Below, one piece after another: positions 19,801 to 29,900 of a DNA stretch of 64,000 nucleotides. The stretch's first letter is position 1. Each line of letters opens with the position of its first letter. The notes under the pieces are model-generated. The model made no database searches. It worked only from the letters and a program-made list of their open reading frames with translations, and had not been told where the DNA came from. The translations under genes and the position numbers were made by a program. This DNA comes from Dyella flagellata (GTDB taxonomy: Bacteria; Pseudomonadota; Gammaproteobacteria; Xanthomonadales; Rhodanobacteraceae): contig NZ_BSOA01000013.1 in NCBI RefSeq assembly GCF_030160275.1, forward strand, positions 1 through 64,000, read 5' to 3'.

Positions 19801-22800
19801 CGCCAGCTCCCGCAAGACGCGCACACCGCTGAAATAGCGGTGTTCCAGACGTTCCATCAGCAATTTCTGCACGGCATGGACGCGTTGTTGGAACGGCAAT
19901 ACGGAAGGATGGAAGTCGAGCAGCACCAGCGAGGTGAAGTCGCCCATGATGTCATCGATGTCCGGATGCAACGGCGGCCGATTGAAGACGGTCAGCACCA
20001 GGGTGAAGCTTTGGCTCTTGCTCCACAGCCCGAGCACTTCTGCAAAGGCAGTCAGCATCAGAGCCGAAGGTGTTGCACCACAGGCCGCCGCGCGCTTCTT
20101 GATGAGGCTCCAGCGCTCCTGCGAAACGATATGGCGGCGGCGGCCGAACTTGGGGGCGCGGATGTCGCGCAGCTGCTTGACCATCGGCAGCTGCGGAGCA
20201 GGCGGCAAGCTGCCGATCCGCTCCTTCCAATAAGCCTGCGCGCGCAGGAACAACGGCGCATCGGGACGTCCGGCAGTAGCCATCACGTAGTCGCGGAACT
20301 GCAGCTGCAAAGGCGGCAGCGCCTGTTCCGGCTGCATGTATAGCTTGGAGAAATCGCGCAACAGGATTTCGAAGCTCCAGGCATCGGCGATCAGCGCATC
20401 GAAGCTCAGGTGCAGGCGAACGTGCCGGTCGTCCAGCACGCAGGCGGTTACCTCGAACAGCGGCCAGGTCGAAAGTTCGAACACCTGGTGCGACATGCGT
20501 TCACGCATTTCCGCGACGAATGCCCGTTGCGCTTCGCTGCTGCGATCACGCAGATCGAATACCGCCATCGCATAGGCGGGAACCTGTTCCAGCACTTGCT
20601 GGCGGCCATCCGGCATGATCACCGCGCGCAACATGTCGTGGCGCTCAATCAGTTTGCGGAACGACTCCTGCAGGCGTTCCAGATTCAGCCCGGCGAACTG
20701 CGTTTCCTGGTAGACGTGCGCACCGACGTTGCCCAGCGCGTATGCATCTGTCTGTCCTACCCAATAGGCTTGCTGCACATCGGTCAGCAAAAAGGGTTCG
20801 TAGCGGGCGGCCCGATCTGGAACGATCTGCGCCGGCAAGGCGGGAATGGCGGAGGCATCGTCCTGCGTGCCGCGCTGGCGGATGCGTACTGCCAGCGCCT
20901 CGATCGTCGGCTGGTCGAAGATATCGGCCAGGTCAAGCGCGCTCTTGAGACGCGCACGGATGTCGAACAGGATGCGGATGGCCAGCATGGAATGGCCGCC
21001 CAGATCAAAGAAATTGTCGGTCACGCCGATCCGGTTGCGCCCGAGATGCGCTTCCCATATCGCCGCCAGCGCCTGCTCCAGCTCGTCGCGGGGCGCAACA
21101 TGGGCCGCCTCAGGCTGCGCCACTGACGACGCTTGCGCCAGGCCAAGCCGGTCGATCTTGCCACTGGCCGTCAATGGCAGTCGCTCCAGCAGCACGAAGT
21201 CGCCGGGTAGCATGTGTGCCGGAAGCCGATCCTTTATTTCATCGCGCAGTGTACGGGCGTTGAGCATGGCACCGGGTTTCGGCGCGACATAGGCCATGAT
21301 CCTTGGTTCAGCTTCGCTGCTCAGTTCGACGGCGACAGCACCTACCCCCGCATGCTGCCGCAGTGCCGCCTCGATTTCCCCAAGCTCGATGCGGTGGCCA
21401 CGCACCTTCACCTGGCGATCCAGGCGGCCGAGGTACTCCAGCTGCCGGTCTTGATTTAGCACCACGCTGTCGCCACTGCGATACAGGCGTGCCCCCGGCA
21501 TAGTTGAAAACGGGTCGGGAATGAACGCCAGCGCCGTCGCAGCCGGCTTGTCGCGGTAGCCGGTGGCCAGCCCGGGCCCGCCGATCAGCAATTCGCCGGG
21601 TACGCCGCCAGGCAGCGGATGCAACGCGGCATCGAGCACATGCAGTTGCGCACCCGCGATCGGTCTGCCAATGGGTACGCGGCCATGCCTTATCCCTGAA
21701 TCGGCCTCGAAAGCCGCACAGGCTACCGTGGCCTCGGTAGGTCCGTATTCGTTGATGACCCGCACATGTTCGCCCGGTGCCAGCCAGCGATTGATCTGCT
21801 CATAGCGCAGATCCTCGCCGCCGATCACCATGGCGTCGAATTTCTCGCCGGCACATTCCTGGGCGGTCAGATGCGCGACCAACATGGAGGCATGGGTCGG
21901 CGTCATCTTCAATACACCGAGGTGGTCCGCCCCCTGCAAAAGGCGGAACAGTCCGTCGATGCCTTCGTCATCGTGGACGATTTGGACACAACCACCCACC
22001 ATCAACGGTGCCAGCAAGGCGGTAAGGCTCAGGTCCACCGCCGGTGACGTATGCGCCACCGAGCATCGGCTTCCTTTTCGCAGGTAATGTTGCCCGGCCC
22101 ATTGCAAGTAGTGGGTCAGCGCAGCATGGCTGACCGTCACACCCTTGGGCTGCCCGGTCGAGCCGGAGGTATATAGGATATAGGCAGGACTCTCCAACGA
22201 CATAGCCGCCATGACGCCCGGCCAGTTCCCTTCCTCAGGTTTCTCGGCATCGATGTACAAGGCCGGGAGATCGTCTGCGCGCAAGGCAAAGCTGCGCCGG
22301 CTGACAACCATCTTGGCGCGAGCATCGCGCAGGATGGCGGCGGTACGCGTCTGTGGCTGTTGCACATCGGTGAGCAGATAACAGGCACCTAGCGTGTGTA
22401 CGGCGAGCATGCAGGCCAGCAGTTCGATCGATCGCGGCAAATGGATGGCAACCACATCCCACGCGCCCACGCCCTGGTCACGCAACCGCGCGGCGATCCA
22501 TCCACTGCGCGCCGCCAGCGCGCGATAGCTTATGCAGGTGTTTCCTTCACGTACGGCGATGGCGTCAGGATGCCGCTGCACGCAGGCGGCGAACAACTCG
22601 TGCATGCACTGCGGATGCGACGACCACGACGTGTCGTCACTCAGGCTGGCGGCGGCCTGCCCTGCCCCGCCGGCCAGTCCGGTCTGCAGCAGCGGCGCTT
22701 CGCCAGTCAGCACGGTTTCCAGCCATGCCATCAGCAGCTTGGCCATCGCCATGCCGGCCGCTTCGCTGAAAGTGGCACGGCGCAACACCAGGCTCACTGC

Positions 22801-23910
22801 CGTCGCGCCGGCGTCCGCGTGAATTAGCAGTTTCAAGTCCGTGGCATCGTGCACGGCAGTACACGCCATGTTGCGCAACAGCGCATCCCCATGCATCCGC
22901 TTGTCTTCAAGATATTCGAAGGCAACGAGATGGCTGGCTGCCGGCTTGGCAATACCGGGCTCCAGCACGTTGAAGGTGTCCTGCCAATCCAGCGCCGTCT
23001 CGATCAGAGTTTTGGCGTAACGCGCCTGCTCGGCCAGCATCGCCGTACCGCGCAAGCTGACCTGTAGTGGCATGGATTTGGCCAGCAGTCCGAGGCATGA
23101 CTCCAGTTCATCCAGCGATCGGCCATTGGCGACATAGTCGACCCGCAGCGAGCGGCTGCCGGTGAGCTTGGCGACGAAGCCCTGGAAGGCCGCGAACAAT
23201 ACGCTCTGCGTGTCCAGTTTCTCGCGGCGGCAGAAATCGTCGAGCTGCTGGCGCAAGGCGCCGGACAGCACCGCGCACTGCACCCAGTGCCCGGATTCGG
23301 CAGCCGCCATGTCGTACGCGTACGGCAAACGCGTTGCAGGCAGGGACGCCCAGTCGATACGCCTCCAGTACGGCACCTCCGGTTCATCGTCATCGCTGCC
23401 GACCACCTCATGCTGCCATCGGCTGTAAGCCGAGTAGGATTGAGCCGTTGCCGCCGGCGACCCGCCGGCGGCCAGCTCCCGCGCCAGCAGCTGCCAACTG
23501 GAGCCGTCGAGCAGGAGCGCCGGCGCGGTAAGCACCAGCCAAGTGTCGTCGCCGTGATACCGCATGACTGCACGCAATAGCACGTGTCCGTCGGAGCCGG
23601 CGCTCCGCGCGCATTCGGCCCCGGCCAGATCCAACGGCGGCGAGTCTGTTTCCCCGATGTCATCCAGCGCAATCGTGACCTGCTCCTTGATCGTCACCAC
23701 CGGCATGCCGCCGCCGCCCGACTCGAACACCGCGCGCAAGATCTCATGCCTGGCTGCCAGGCCCTGCAAGGCGCTGAACACATGCATTCGCGGCCAGCGT
23801 CCGGCGAGCTGCAGGATGCATTGCGTCACCGGTAGCGAATCGCCCCCGAACGCGCGCCAAAGAGCCTGTTGTTGCAGTGAGAGCGGTATGCCGGGTGTAG
23901 TGCCGTCCAT
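16834..23910 (-). CDS. NRPS, C*(interface-like)-A(Asn)-T-Cy-A(Cys, Ox inserted)-T
   Basis: A protein of 2,358 residues. It opens with a condensation-fold domain (~10-430) that has APALLLDG in place of HHxxxDG, so no catalytic His. Then: A ~460-960 (pocket D-L-T-K-V-G-E-V-A, closest to asparagine), T ~985-1050 (LGGHSM), Cy ~1070-1490 (DALIADAWS intact), A from ~1510 (pocket D-L-F-N-L-S-L-V-W, Cys-like), and T ~2280-2345 (LGGDSI). An Ox domain of roughly 250 residues (YPSAGNAYPLQ, GGAYYYHP, LGLCPVGT) sits inside the second A domain, between its A8 region and the NGKLDR motif, as in epothilone EpoB. The preceding protein ends in C-TauD. A degenerate C-like domain before A(Asn) therefore suggests the siderophore 'interface' plus beta-hydroxylase arrangement, predicting beta-hydroxy-Asn. 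The start is the ATG at 23910, 49 bases after the upstream stop, with only a weak AAGG-type RBS. Confidence 0.94.
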   Translation of the reverse strand: MDGTTPGIPLSLQQQALWRAFGGDSLPVTQCILQLAGRWPRMHVFSALQGLAARHEILRAVFESGGGGMPVVTIKEQVTIALDDIGETDSPPLDLAGAECARSAGSDGHVLLRAVMRYHGDDTWLVLTAPALLLDGSSWQLLARELAAGGSPAATAQSYSAYSRWQHEVVGSDDDEPEVPYWRRIDWASLPATRLPYAYDMAAAESGHWVQCAVLSGALRQQLDDFCRREKLDTQSVLFAAFQGFVAKLTGSRSLRVDYVANGRSLDELESCLGLLAKSMPLQVSLRGTAMLAEQARYAKTLIETALDWQDTFNVLEPGIAKPAASHLVAFEYLEDKRMHGDALLRNMACTAVHDATDLKLLIHADAGATAVSLVLRRATFSEAAGMAMAKLLMAWLETVLTGEAPLLQTGLAGGAGQAAASLSDDTSWSSHPQCMHELFAACVQRHPDAIAVREGNTCISYRALAARSGWIAARLRDQGVGAWDVVAIHLPRSIELLACMLAVHTLGACYLLTDVQQPQTRTAAILRDARAKMVVSRRSFALRADDLPALYIDAEKPEEGNWPGVMAAMSLESPAYILYTSGSTGQPKGVTVSHAALTHYLQWAGQHYLRKGSRCSVAHTSPAVDLSLTALLAPLMVGGCVQIVHDDEGIDGLFRLLQGADHLGVLKMTPTHASMLVAHLTAQECAGEKFDAMVIGGEDLRYEQINRWLAPGEHVRVINEYGPTEATVACAAFEADSGIRHGRVPIGRPIAGAQLHVLDAALHPLPGGVPGELLIGGPGLATGYRDKPAATALAFIPDPFSTMPGARLYRSGDSVVLNQDRQLEYLGRLDRQVKVRGHRIELGEIEAALRQHAGVGAVAVELSSEAEPRIMAYVAPKPGAMLNARTLRDEIKDRLPAHMLPGDFVLLERLPLTASGKIDRLGLAQASSVAQPEAAHVAPRDELEQALAAIWEAHLGRNRIGVTDNFFDLGGHSMLAIRILFDIRARLKSALDLADIFDQPTIEALAVRIRQRGTQDDASAIPALPAQIVPDRAARYEPFLLTDVQQAYWVGQTDAYALGNVGAHVYQETQFAGLNLERLQESFRKLIERHDMLRAVIMPDGRQQVLEQVPAYAMAVFDLRDRSSEAQRAFVAEMRERMSHQVFELSTWPLFEVTACVLDDRHVRLHLSFDALIADAWSFEILLRDFSKLYMQPEQALPPLQLQFRDYVMATAGRPDAPLFLRAQAYWKERIGSLPPAPQLPMVKQLRDIRAPKFGRRRHIVSQERWSLIKKRAAACGATPSALMLTAFAEVLGLWSKSQSFTLVLTVFNRPPLHPDIDDIMGDFTSLVLLDFHPSVLPFQQRVHAVQKLLMERLEHRYFSGVRVLRELARMRADKSTPLMPVVFTSTLTHKRTEEAAFLKDQQVEAMGINQTPQVYLDHQLVEQNGELQFNWDSVDELFPADMLDIMFERYCAFVDALADEQTWQSVPDLLPSTVRDAYRALNDTAAPVPPGLAFEPILRHAAQHPERLALITPERELSYGELLPMAWQMAHALRQRGAAPNRIVGVLLEKGWEQIVTVLAVLLSGAAYLPIDPQAPVDRIEYLMADAQLDLLITHSRLRRNLTREAHYLLWDEPTWFLTQPDTPLEFLQSAQDLAYMIYTSGSTGRPKAVMIEHHSIVNRMLDIRERFAVTAADRAIGLTALHHDLSVFDIFGVLGAGGALVLPAAELQHDPQHWLEWLVRGKVSLWNSVPAFLAMLLECHAGQDGLLPEGGAALRILLSGDKVPLPLIERARQQLPQARFYSLGGPTETTVWDIWHPIGALQSYAQRLPYGRPLSNARYYVLNEADRLCPFDVPGELCMAGEGLARGYWSDADKTAAKFVLHEQTGERLYRSGDLGCLRTNGELDILGRIDLQVKIQGQRIELEEIELALQQHPAIRAAAVAVKHDPARGPFLAAYVEVADGGEDAVDVPPGSVDTDGMLLNAIERIQFKMDQRGIRHDLPADASHVDLLRPTLSDEYLQALMRRRSQRHFIETAIEFSSFSGFVSLLMQVMPQGFAMPKYQYPSAGNAYPLQFYLLIKENRIEGVQGGAYYYHPREHRLVRLSADGDWNDGIHAANNAPVSQQAAFSLFVICDMDAMRPLYGKLGKDFALLETGYASQLLMSRAPDFALGLCPVGTMDFSSLQARLVLHDRHVLLHAFLGGAVAEGEFSDPKLYLTDASKKWSQPTDGGGAKDFAQFLQQRLPRHMVPDRFAVVDRLPMNANGKLDRTALQALELEAEAFGGYVEPDTPLQKALAGLWSEVLGVPQVGLRDDFFQLGGDSILAIQLMNRLKASFGIELPLRDVLAATTVEQLAAFLEQRLAAELEDEAIADPAG

Positions 23911-23959
23911 ATTCTGTCGTCTTCGCCTTCGGTGGAATGCCCAAACTTGGGTCCGTGGA

Positions 23960-26900
23960 TCAGACCGCCGCCGTTGCCGGCTCGTCGGGTCGAAAGGTGT
24001 CGCCCAGCGCCACCAACAACTCACGTTCGCCGCGATACGGATTGCGGCCGTGCGCAACAAGCATGTTGTCGACCAACAGCACGTCGCCTTGCTGCCAGGG
24101 GAAACTCACTTCCAGGCCGGCGTACACGTCGAGAATGTCCTGCATGACGGCATCCGGAATGGGTGTGCCGTCACCGAAATAGCAAGCGCGGGGATAACGG
24201 GCTGCCTCGGTGGCTGCAACGATATAGGCGCGTGTCGTGGCATCCAGGCAGGCTATGTGCCAGTGCTGGGCCTGATTGCACCAGCACCAGTCGCCACTCT
24301 CGGGGTGGCGCCACACTGCCGGCCGTACCGCCATCGTGCGCAGGCTACCGTCATCCAGCCATTGGTAACGGAATCCCGCCGCCCGGCATTGCGCTTCCAC
24401 CTGCTCCCGGCTCTCGCTGCCGAACACCTTCGACCATGGCAGGCCAAGCCGCTGTCCGTAATAGCGCACATACATCACGCCCTTGCGGACGAAAGCTTCG
24501 CGGATGGCCGGCGGCAACCGATTGAACACCTCGCGACTGTCCACCAGCGGCGTTTCCCCGCCGCTCGGCGCAGGCCGGCGGCAGGCAAACAGGATGCGAC
24601 GCGGCCAGCGGTCGTTGAATGTATTTTCGTTGTGCCATAGCAGCTTCGATTCCGGTGCATAAAACACCGGCGTTTGCACACCGCCGCCATCGGGAACAGC
24701 GACATGTTCGCCGTTTTCAGCCAGGATCTGCTCCATCAGCGCTCCCGCAACACCACGCATTGCTGCAGCGCTATCGATGCCAAATCCGCGAAACAGGATG
24801 GCGCCGTGCTGTGCCAGTTCACGGTCAACATCGTGCCGGTGGGCACGAATCCATTTGTCCAGGGCGAAATTTCCACCGCGCAATTGGAACAGCAGCGGCA
24901 ATCGCGTCATGCCCGGCAGAAGACTGCGACGGATGCCATCCGCTTGCTCGCCATCGACCTGCACCTTCCCTGCCGATCGACTGAATGCTGCCGACAGCCG
25001 TTGCTGGCGCCGGTTGTGCCGTGCCTCCGGCGATGCGCCCGGCGGTGTCACTGCAAGCTGCTCCAGTGTTAGCCGAGTGTCGCGCAGCACATCCTGCACG
25101 ATGTGCTGGAAGCGAGCCAGCAGCGCGTCGGTTTCCTCTGCGGTGCACAGGCGAGCGTCGGTCTCCAGTACACCGCGCAGTCCCTGTGGCGTTTCCTGCA
25201 ATTGCAGCGAGATGGCGTATTTGGCGAAGCCATTGCTGATGTCCACCACCTCAAGCTCGAGGCCGGGCAGCGTCATGGACGGGTTCGGCGCGTTGTGCAA
25301 TTCGAATAGGGCGTGAAAAAGCGGACGATCCCTGCCGACCCTGGCCGGGTTGGCGATGCGCACCAACTCTTCAAATGGGACGTGTTGATGCTCCTGCGCC
25401 GCAGTCACCTGCTCGTGCACCGCCGCCATCGTCATGCCGAACGATGCTCCTGGCTGCAGTTGCGAGCGGAAAACCAGGGTGTTGACAAACAGGCCGACGA
25501 TGGGTTCCATGCCAGGATGCGCCCGATTGGCCACGCCGGTGCCGATCCATATGTCCGCTTGCCGGGACAGCGCGTACAGCGTCACTTTGAAGGCGCTGAG
25601 CAAGACGGTGAACAAGGTGACTTGATGCTCGTGCGCAAGCGTTTTGAGCGCCTGCAAGGCGGCTTGATCCAGATGTAGCGAGCGTACGATGGCCTCTGCC
25701 CGCGTGGCGTGCCCAGGCGTGCCCCGGCCCAGCGGGAGGGGGGGCAGCCCCCCTTGCAGGCGATCCTGCCAATATGCGTAGGACCCTTGCAATGCCTGTA
25801 CAGTCAGATACTGCTGCTGCCAGATCGCATAGTCGAAATACTCCACGTCCAGCGGTGCTGCAGGTGCTGCAGTACCTTCGATCGCTGCGCGATACTGTGC
25901 GGCGATTTCTCCCCTCAGCATCGCCACTGACCATGCATCGGCGATGAGATGATGCAGTACGGCAACGATATAGGCGTGTTCGTCGGCAACCTCCAATACG
26001 CTCAGGCGAATCAGCGGACCGGCCTCCAGCTCGAACGGCAGCTGCACTTCGGCAAGGATGTGTCGCTCGATCTCCTGCCGACGCTGCAGTTCGTCTTGCT
26101 TGCCGCTCAACCCCTCGCGCAAGGACAACCGGCGCACCGGCACAAGGTGGTCGTGCGAATATGTCTGGTGCGGCTCGCCGTCGTACATGACCACGTGCGC
26201 ACTGAGCATGCGCTGCCGCCCCATCACCTGCCTCAACGCGGCCTCCAGCGCAGCCAGGTCGAGCCTGCCGCGACACGCGAACACCAGCGGAATGTTGTAG
26301 ACCGCCCGCTCCCCCACCAATTGATCGACCAGCCATAGCCGGCGCTGTGCCTGCGTAAGCGGGGCCATCTCGGCCTTGGCGCCGACAGCTGGAAAATGTT
26401 CAAGCAGCGCCGATACGCTGCCGCGATAGCGCGGCAGGACAGCCGCATAGGCCTCTAACGTTGCGTGCTGAAACAGCGCGCGCAACGGCAGTGCATCGCC
26501 TGCGTGCAAGCGCAGGCGAGCCGTAACCTGCACGGCCTTGAGCGAATCGCCTCCCAGATCGAAGAAATTGGCCTGTGGCTGCTCGACCCTAACACCGAGC
26601 ACGGCGGACCAGACGTTGGCTACAAGGCGCTCATCCGTGCTGAGCGCATGGATCGCCGCTGGCTCGTCAACCGCTACCGCCGGCGGCTTCGCCAGAGCCT
26701 TGCGGTCGATCTTGCCATTGGGGCTCAGCGGCAAGGCAGCAAGTTCGATCAAGCGGCTCGGCATCATGTGCGCCGGCAAATGCTGTGCCAGCAGCTGCCG
26801 CAACTCGTCCTGACCCGGCATCGAAGGTGCCTTGCAGGTGTAATAGGCCAACAGCACGGGCTCGTCCGCTGCCGAGCCCACGCACACCGCCTGGTCAATG

Positions 26901-29900
26901 CCCGGATGTTGTGACAGCGCAGCCTCGATCTCGCCAAGTTCGACGCGATAGCCACGGATCTTGCGCTGCTGATCCATGCGGCCGACGAACTGCATCGCAC
27001 CGTCCTGCCGATAGCGGCCCAGATCGCCAGTGCGATACAGGCGACCGCCAGGCTGGAGGGAGAACGGATCCGGCCTGAAGCGGTCCGCTGTCAAGGCTGG
27101 TTGCCGGTGATAACCGCGCGCCAGGCCGCCGCCGATCACCATCTCTCCCGCCACGGCCACCGGCGCCAGCTGCAGCGCCGCGCTCATCACGCCCAACGCG
27201 ACATGGGCAAACGGCTCGCCCAACCGCTCCAGGTCATGCGCGTCGCGTACTTGGAAAGCACACGTCCAGACCGTGGCTTCGGTAGGACCATAGAAATTCC
27301 AGAGCGTGACGCCGGCATCCAGCCATTGCTTTCCCAATGGCTCGGGCAACGCTTCGCCGCCCGCAATCAGCCGCTTCACGCTCCAGCCGCCGACCAGTTC
27401 GCTGAGCGGCCTGGGGCCTGTCAGCAAGCGCGAGATCGCCGAAGGCGTCAGGTTGAGGACGCTGACCTGGTGGCGCAGCAGATAATGCTGAAGCGCCTGC
27501 GGATCCAGTCGCTGCATATCGGGGATGGGCACCAGGGTGCCGCCGCTCACCAGCGGCGACCACAACTCCCACACGGAAAAATCGAAGGACAGCGAGTGGA
27601 ACAGCGACCACACGTCCGCTGCATCAAAGCCGAAGCGCGCGCCGCCATGCCGGAACAATGCGGCCAGCGTACCGTGCGCAATCATCACACCCTTGGGACG
27701 GCCGGTGGAGCCGGAGGTGTAGATAACGTAGGCCAAGGCGTCGGCATCGACGTCTCCGATTGCAGCATGGACTGGTACGCAAAGCGGTGGCTCCGCCAGC
27801 AGCATCTCGATCGGCAATATATCCAGACCCTGCACCGACGTGACAAGTGTTGCCGTGCCATGCTCGCAGAGCAGCGTCGTCACTGCCGAATCGTGCAGCA
27901 TGCCGGCGACACGCGCCGCCGGATAGGACGGATCGATGGGCAGGTAGGCCGCGCCCGCGCGCCAGATGCCGAGCATCGCCAGTACCGCCAGTGGGCCGTT
28001 TTCCATCGCCACGCCGACCACGCATTCGGGGCCGATGCCCCGCTGGCGTAGCGCGTGCGCAAGCATCGCTGCGTGACGATCAAGGGCCGCGTAGCTGAGC
28101 TGCCAATCGTCGCCCGCGATGGCGATCTTGTCGGGGCGCCTGCGGGCCTGCGCCGCAATCTGGCGGGGCACGGACACGAACGCTCCGTCTGCCGGGGCCG
28201 GCTGCGTACCGGCTTTCAGATGCTGCGCCAGCGCCTTGGGCAGGTCCGGCATAAAGCAACTGCGTTCCGGCTGCGCAGCGATGTCGCCCAGCAGTTCCAG
28301 ATAGAGAGCGGCGATGCGATCTAGCTCCGCCGGCGGAATCCGGGCCGCATCATAGCCAAGCATCAGGCGGACATGCCGCTCATTGAACGGATCGATATCG
28401 AAGAATGCCTGCAGCGGGATATTGTCCCGCACGAAATTGAGCGTATCCAGCACTTCGAAATCGCGTTGTTCGCGCACCCCTTCCAGCACGTGGAAATGGG
28501 TGAAGGTAAACAGGAATTCGAACAGTGGATTGACGGTGGTGATGCGCTGCAAGGAGCTGAGCGGGTACAGCCGGTGCGGCTGCAGCTCGCGCTCCAGCAC
28601 GAACGCGAGGCGGACCAGGTCCAGCCAACTGCCGCTGTTGAAACGCGCGCGCAGCGGCACGCTATTGACGAACAGCCCCAATGCCTGCTCACCTTGCCCA
28701 CCTTCCATCCGGCCATTGACCAGCAGGCCCGTCACCACATCCGTACGGCCGGTCAGATACATCACGACACGCAGATGCGCCGCCAGCAAGACCGACTTGA
28801 TCGGCGTGCCGGCGCGCCGCGCCACGTCGAACAATGCACTGCCCAGCGCAAGCGGAATCACCACGTGGGTGGCTTCGGCGACAATGCCTTGCGCAGCCTG
28901 CTGGCCAGGCCAGTACGGCAGGGGCGACGCCTCCAGGTTGGCCAGTTTGCGTTGCCAGAACATGCGCTGTTCCGGCGCGGACAAGGCGGATTGCTCGCGC
29001 TGAATGAAATGGGCGAAGGATGGCTGCGGCGGCTGCGGCGCAGGCAAGGCCCGCCCGGCCAACAGCCGAGCATAGACGGTGAGCAATTCTTTGATCAGCG
29101 AGTTGAGGCTCCAGCCGTCGAGCATTGCATGATGCTGAGTGAGGCTGACCTGGAACACATCCTCGGCAAAGCGATGCACGGTATAGCGGACCAACGGCGG
29201 CTCACCGATATCGAAGCGGCGCGTGGTTTCCGCCCGCAGCCAGGCTTCGAACAGAGTTGACTGGTCGTCCGGTTGTTCGGCGCGCAAATCGATCATCTGC
29301 AACGGGATGTCGATATCGCGGTAGACCAGCTGCATGGGGCGTTCGTAGCGTGCCAGCTGATACGCTGTGCGCAGTGCCGGATGCCTGGCGGTCGCATACG
29401 AGAGCGCCTGCGCGAACAGTGCGCCGCGAAAGGGACCGCGCAACTTGAACGAATCGATCACCTGATACAGAGGCGATTCGATATCCCGTTCGGCATGGAA
29501 CACCATGCCTGCTTGCGTGGATGAAAGCGGGTAGGCGTCCTCGATGCCTTGCCCGCGCAACTGCTCGATCTCGTCCTCGCCCAGGCCTGCGTCCTGGAAT
29601 GGCGCGCGATCAAGCTGCGGCGAGGCCGGGATGGCGGCGGGAGTGCCGCACAAGGCAGCCAGCTCCTCGATCGTGCGCCGCTCGAAAACATCATCGATGC
29701 CAATGGCATGCCCACGTTTCTGCAGACTGGAAGCGACCTGCAAGGCGCGCAGGGAGTCCATGCCAAGCGCAAACAGGTCGTCATGGATGCCGAGTTGCTC
29801 GACATTCAGATGCTCGCCCACGATCTCCGCCAGCAAGCGCTGAGCGTCGGTCTGTGCCGCCGCATAGGCAACGCCTGTGTCGCGCGCGTGCTCGCGGCGG

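Noticed and set aside
20250-20500. Absence of HHxxxDG in the second condensation-type domain of the 2,358-residue NRPS, and likewise in the Cy domain at 16690-15340
   Set aside because: These are heterocyclisation domains, which use DxxxxDxxS, and that motif is intact in both.
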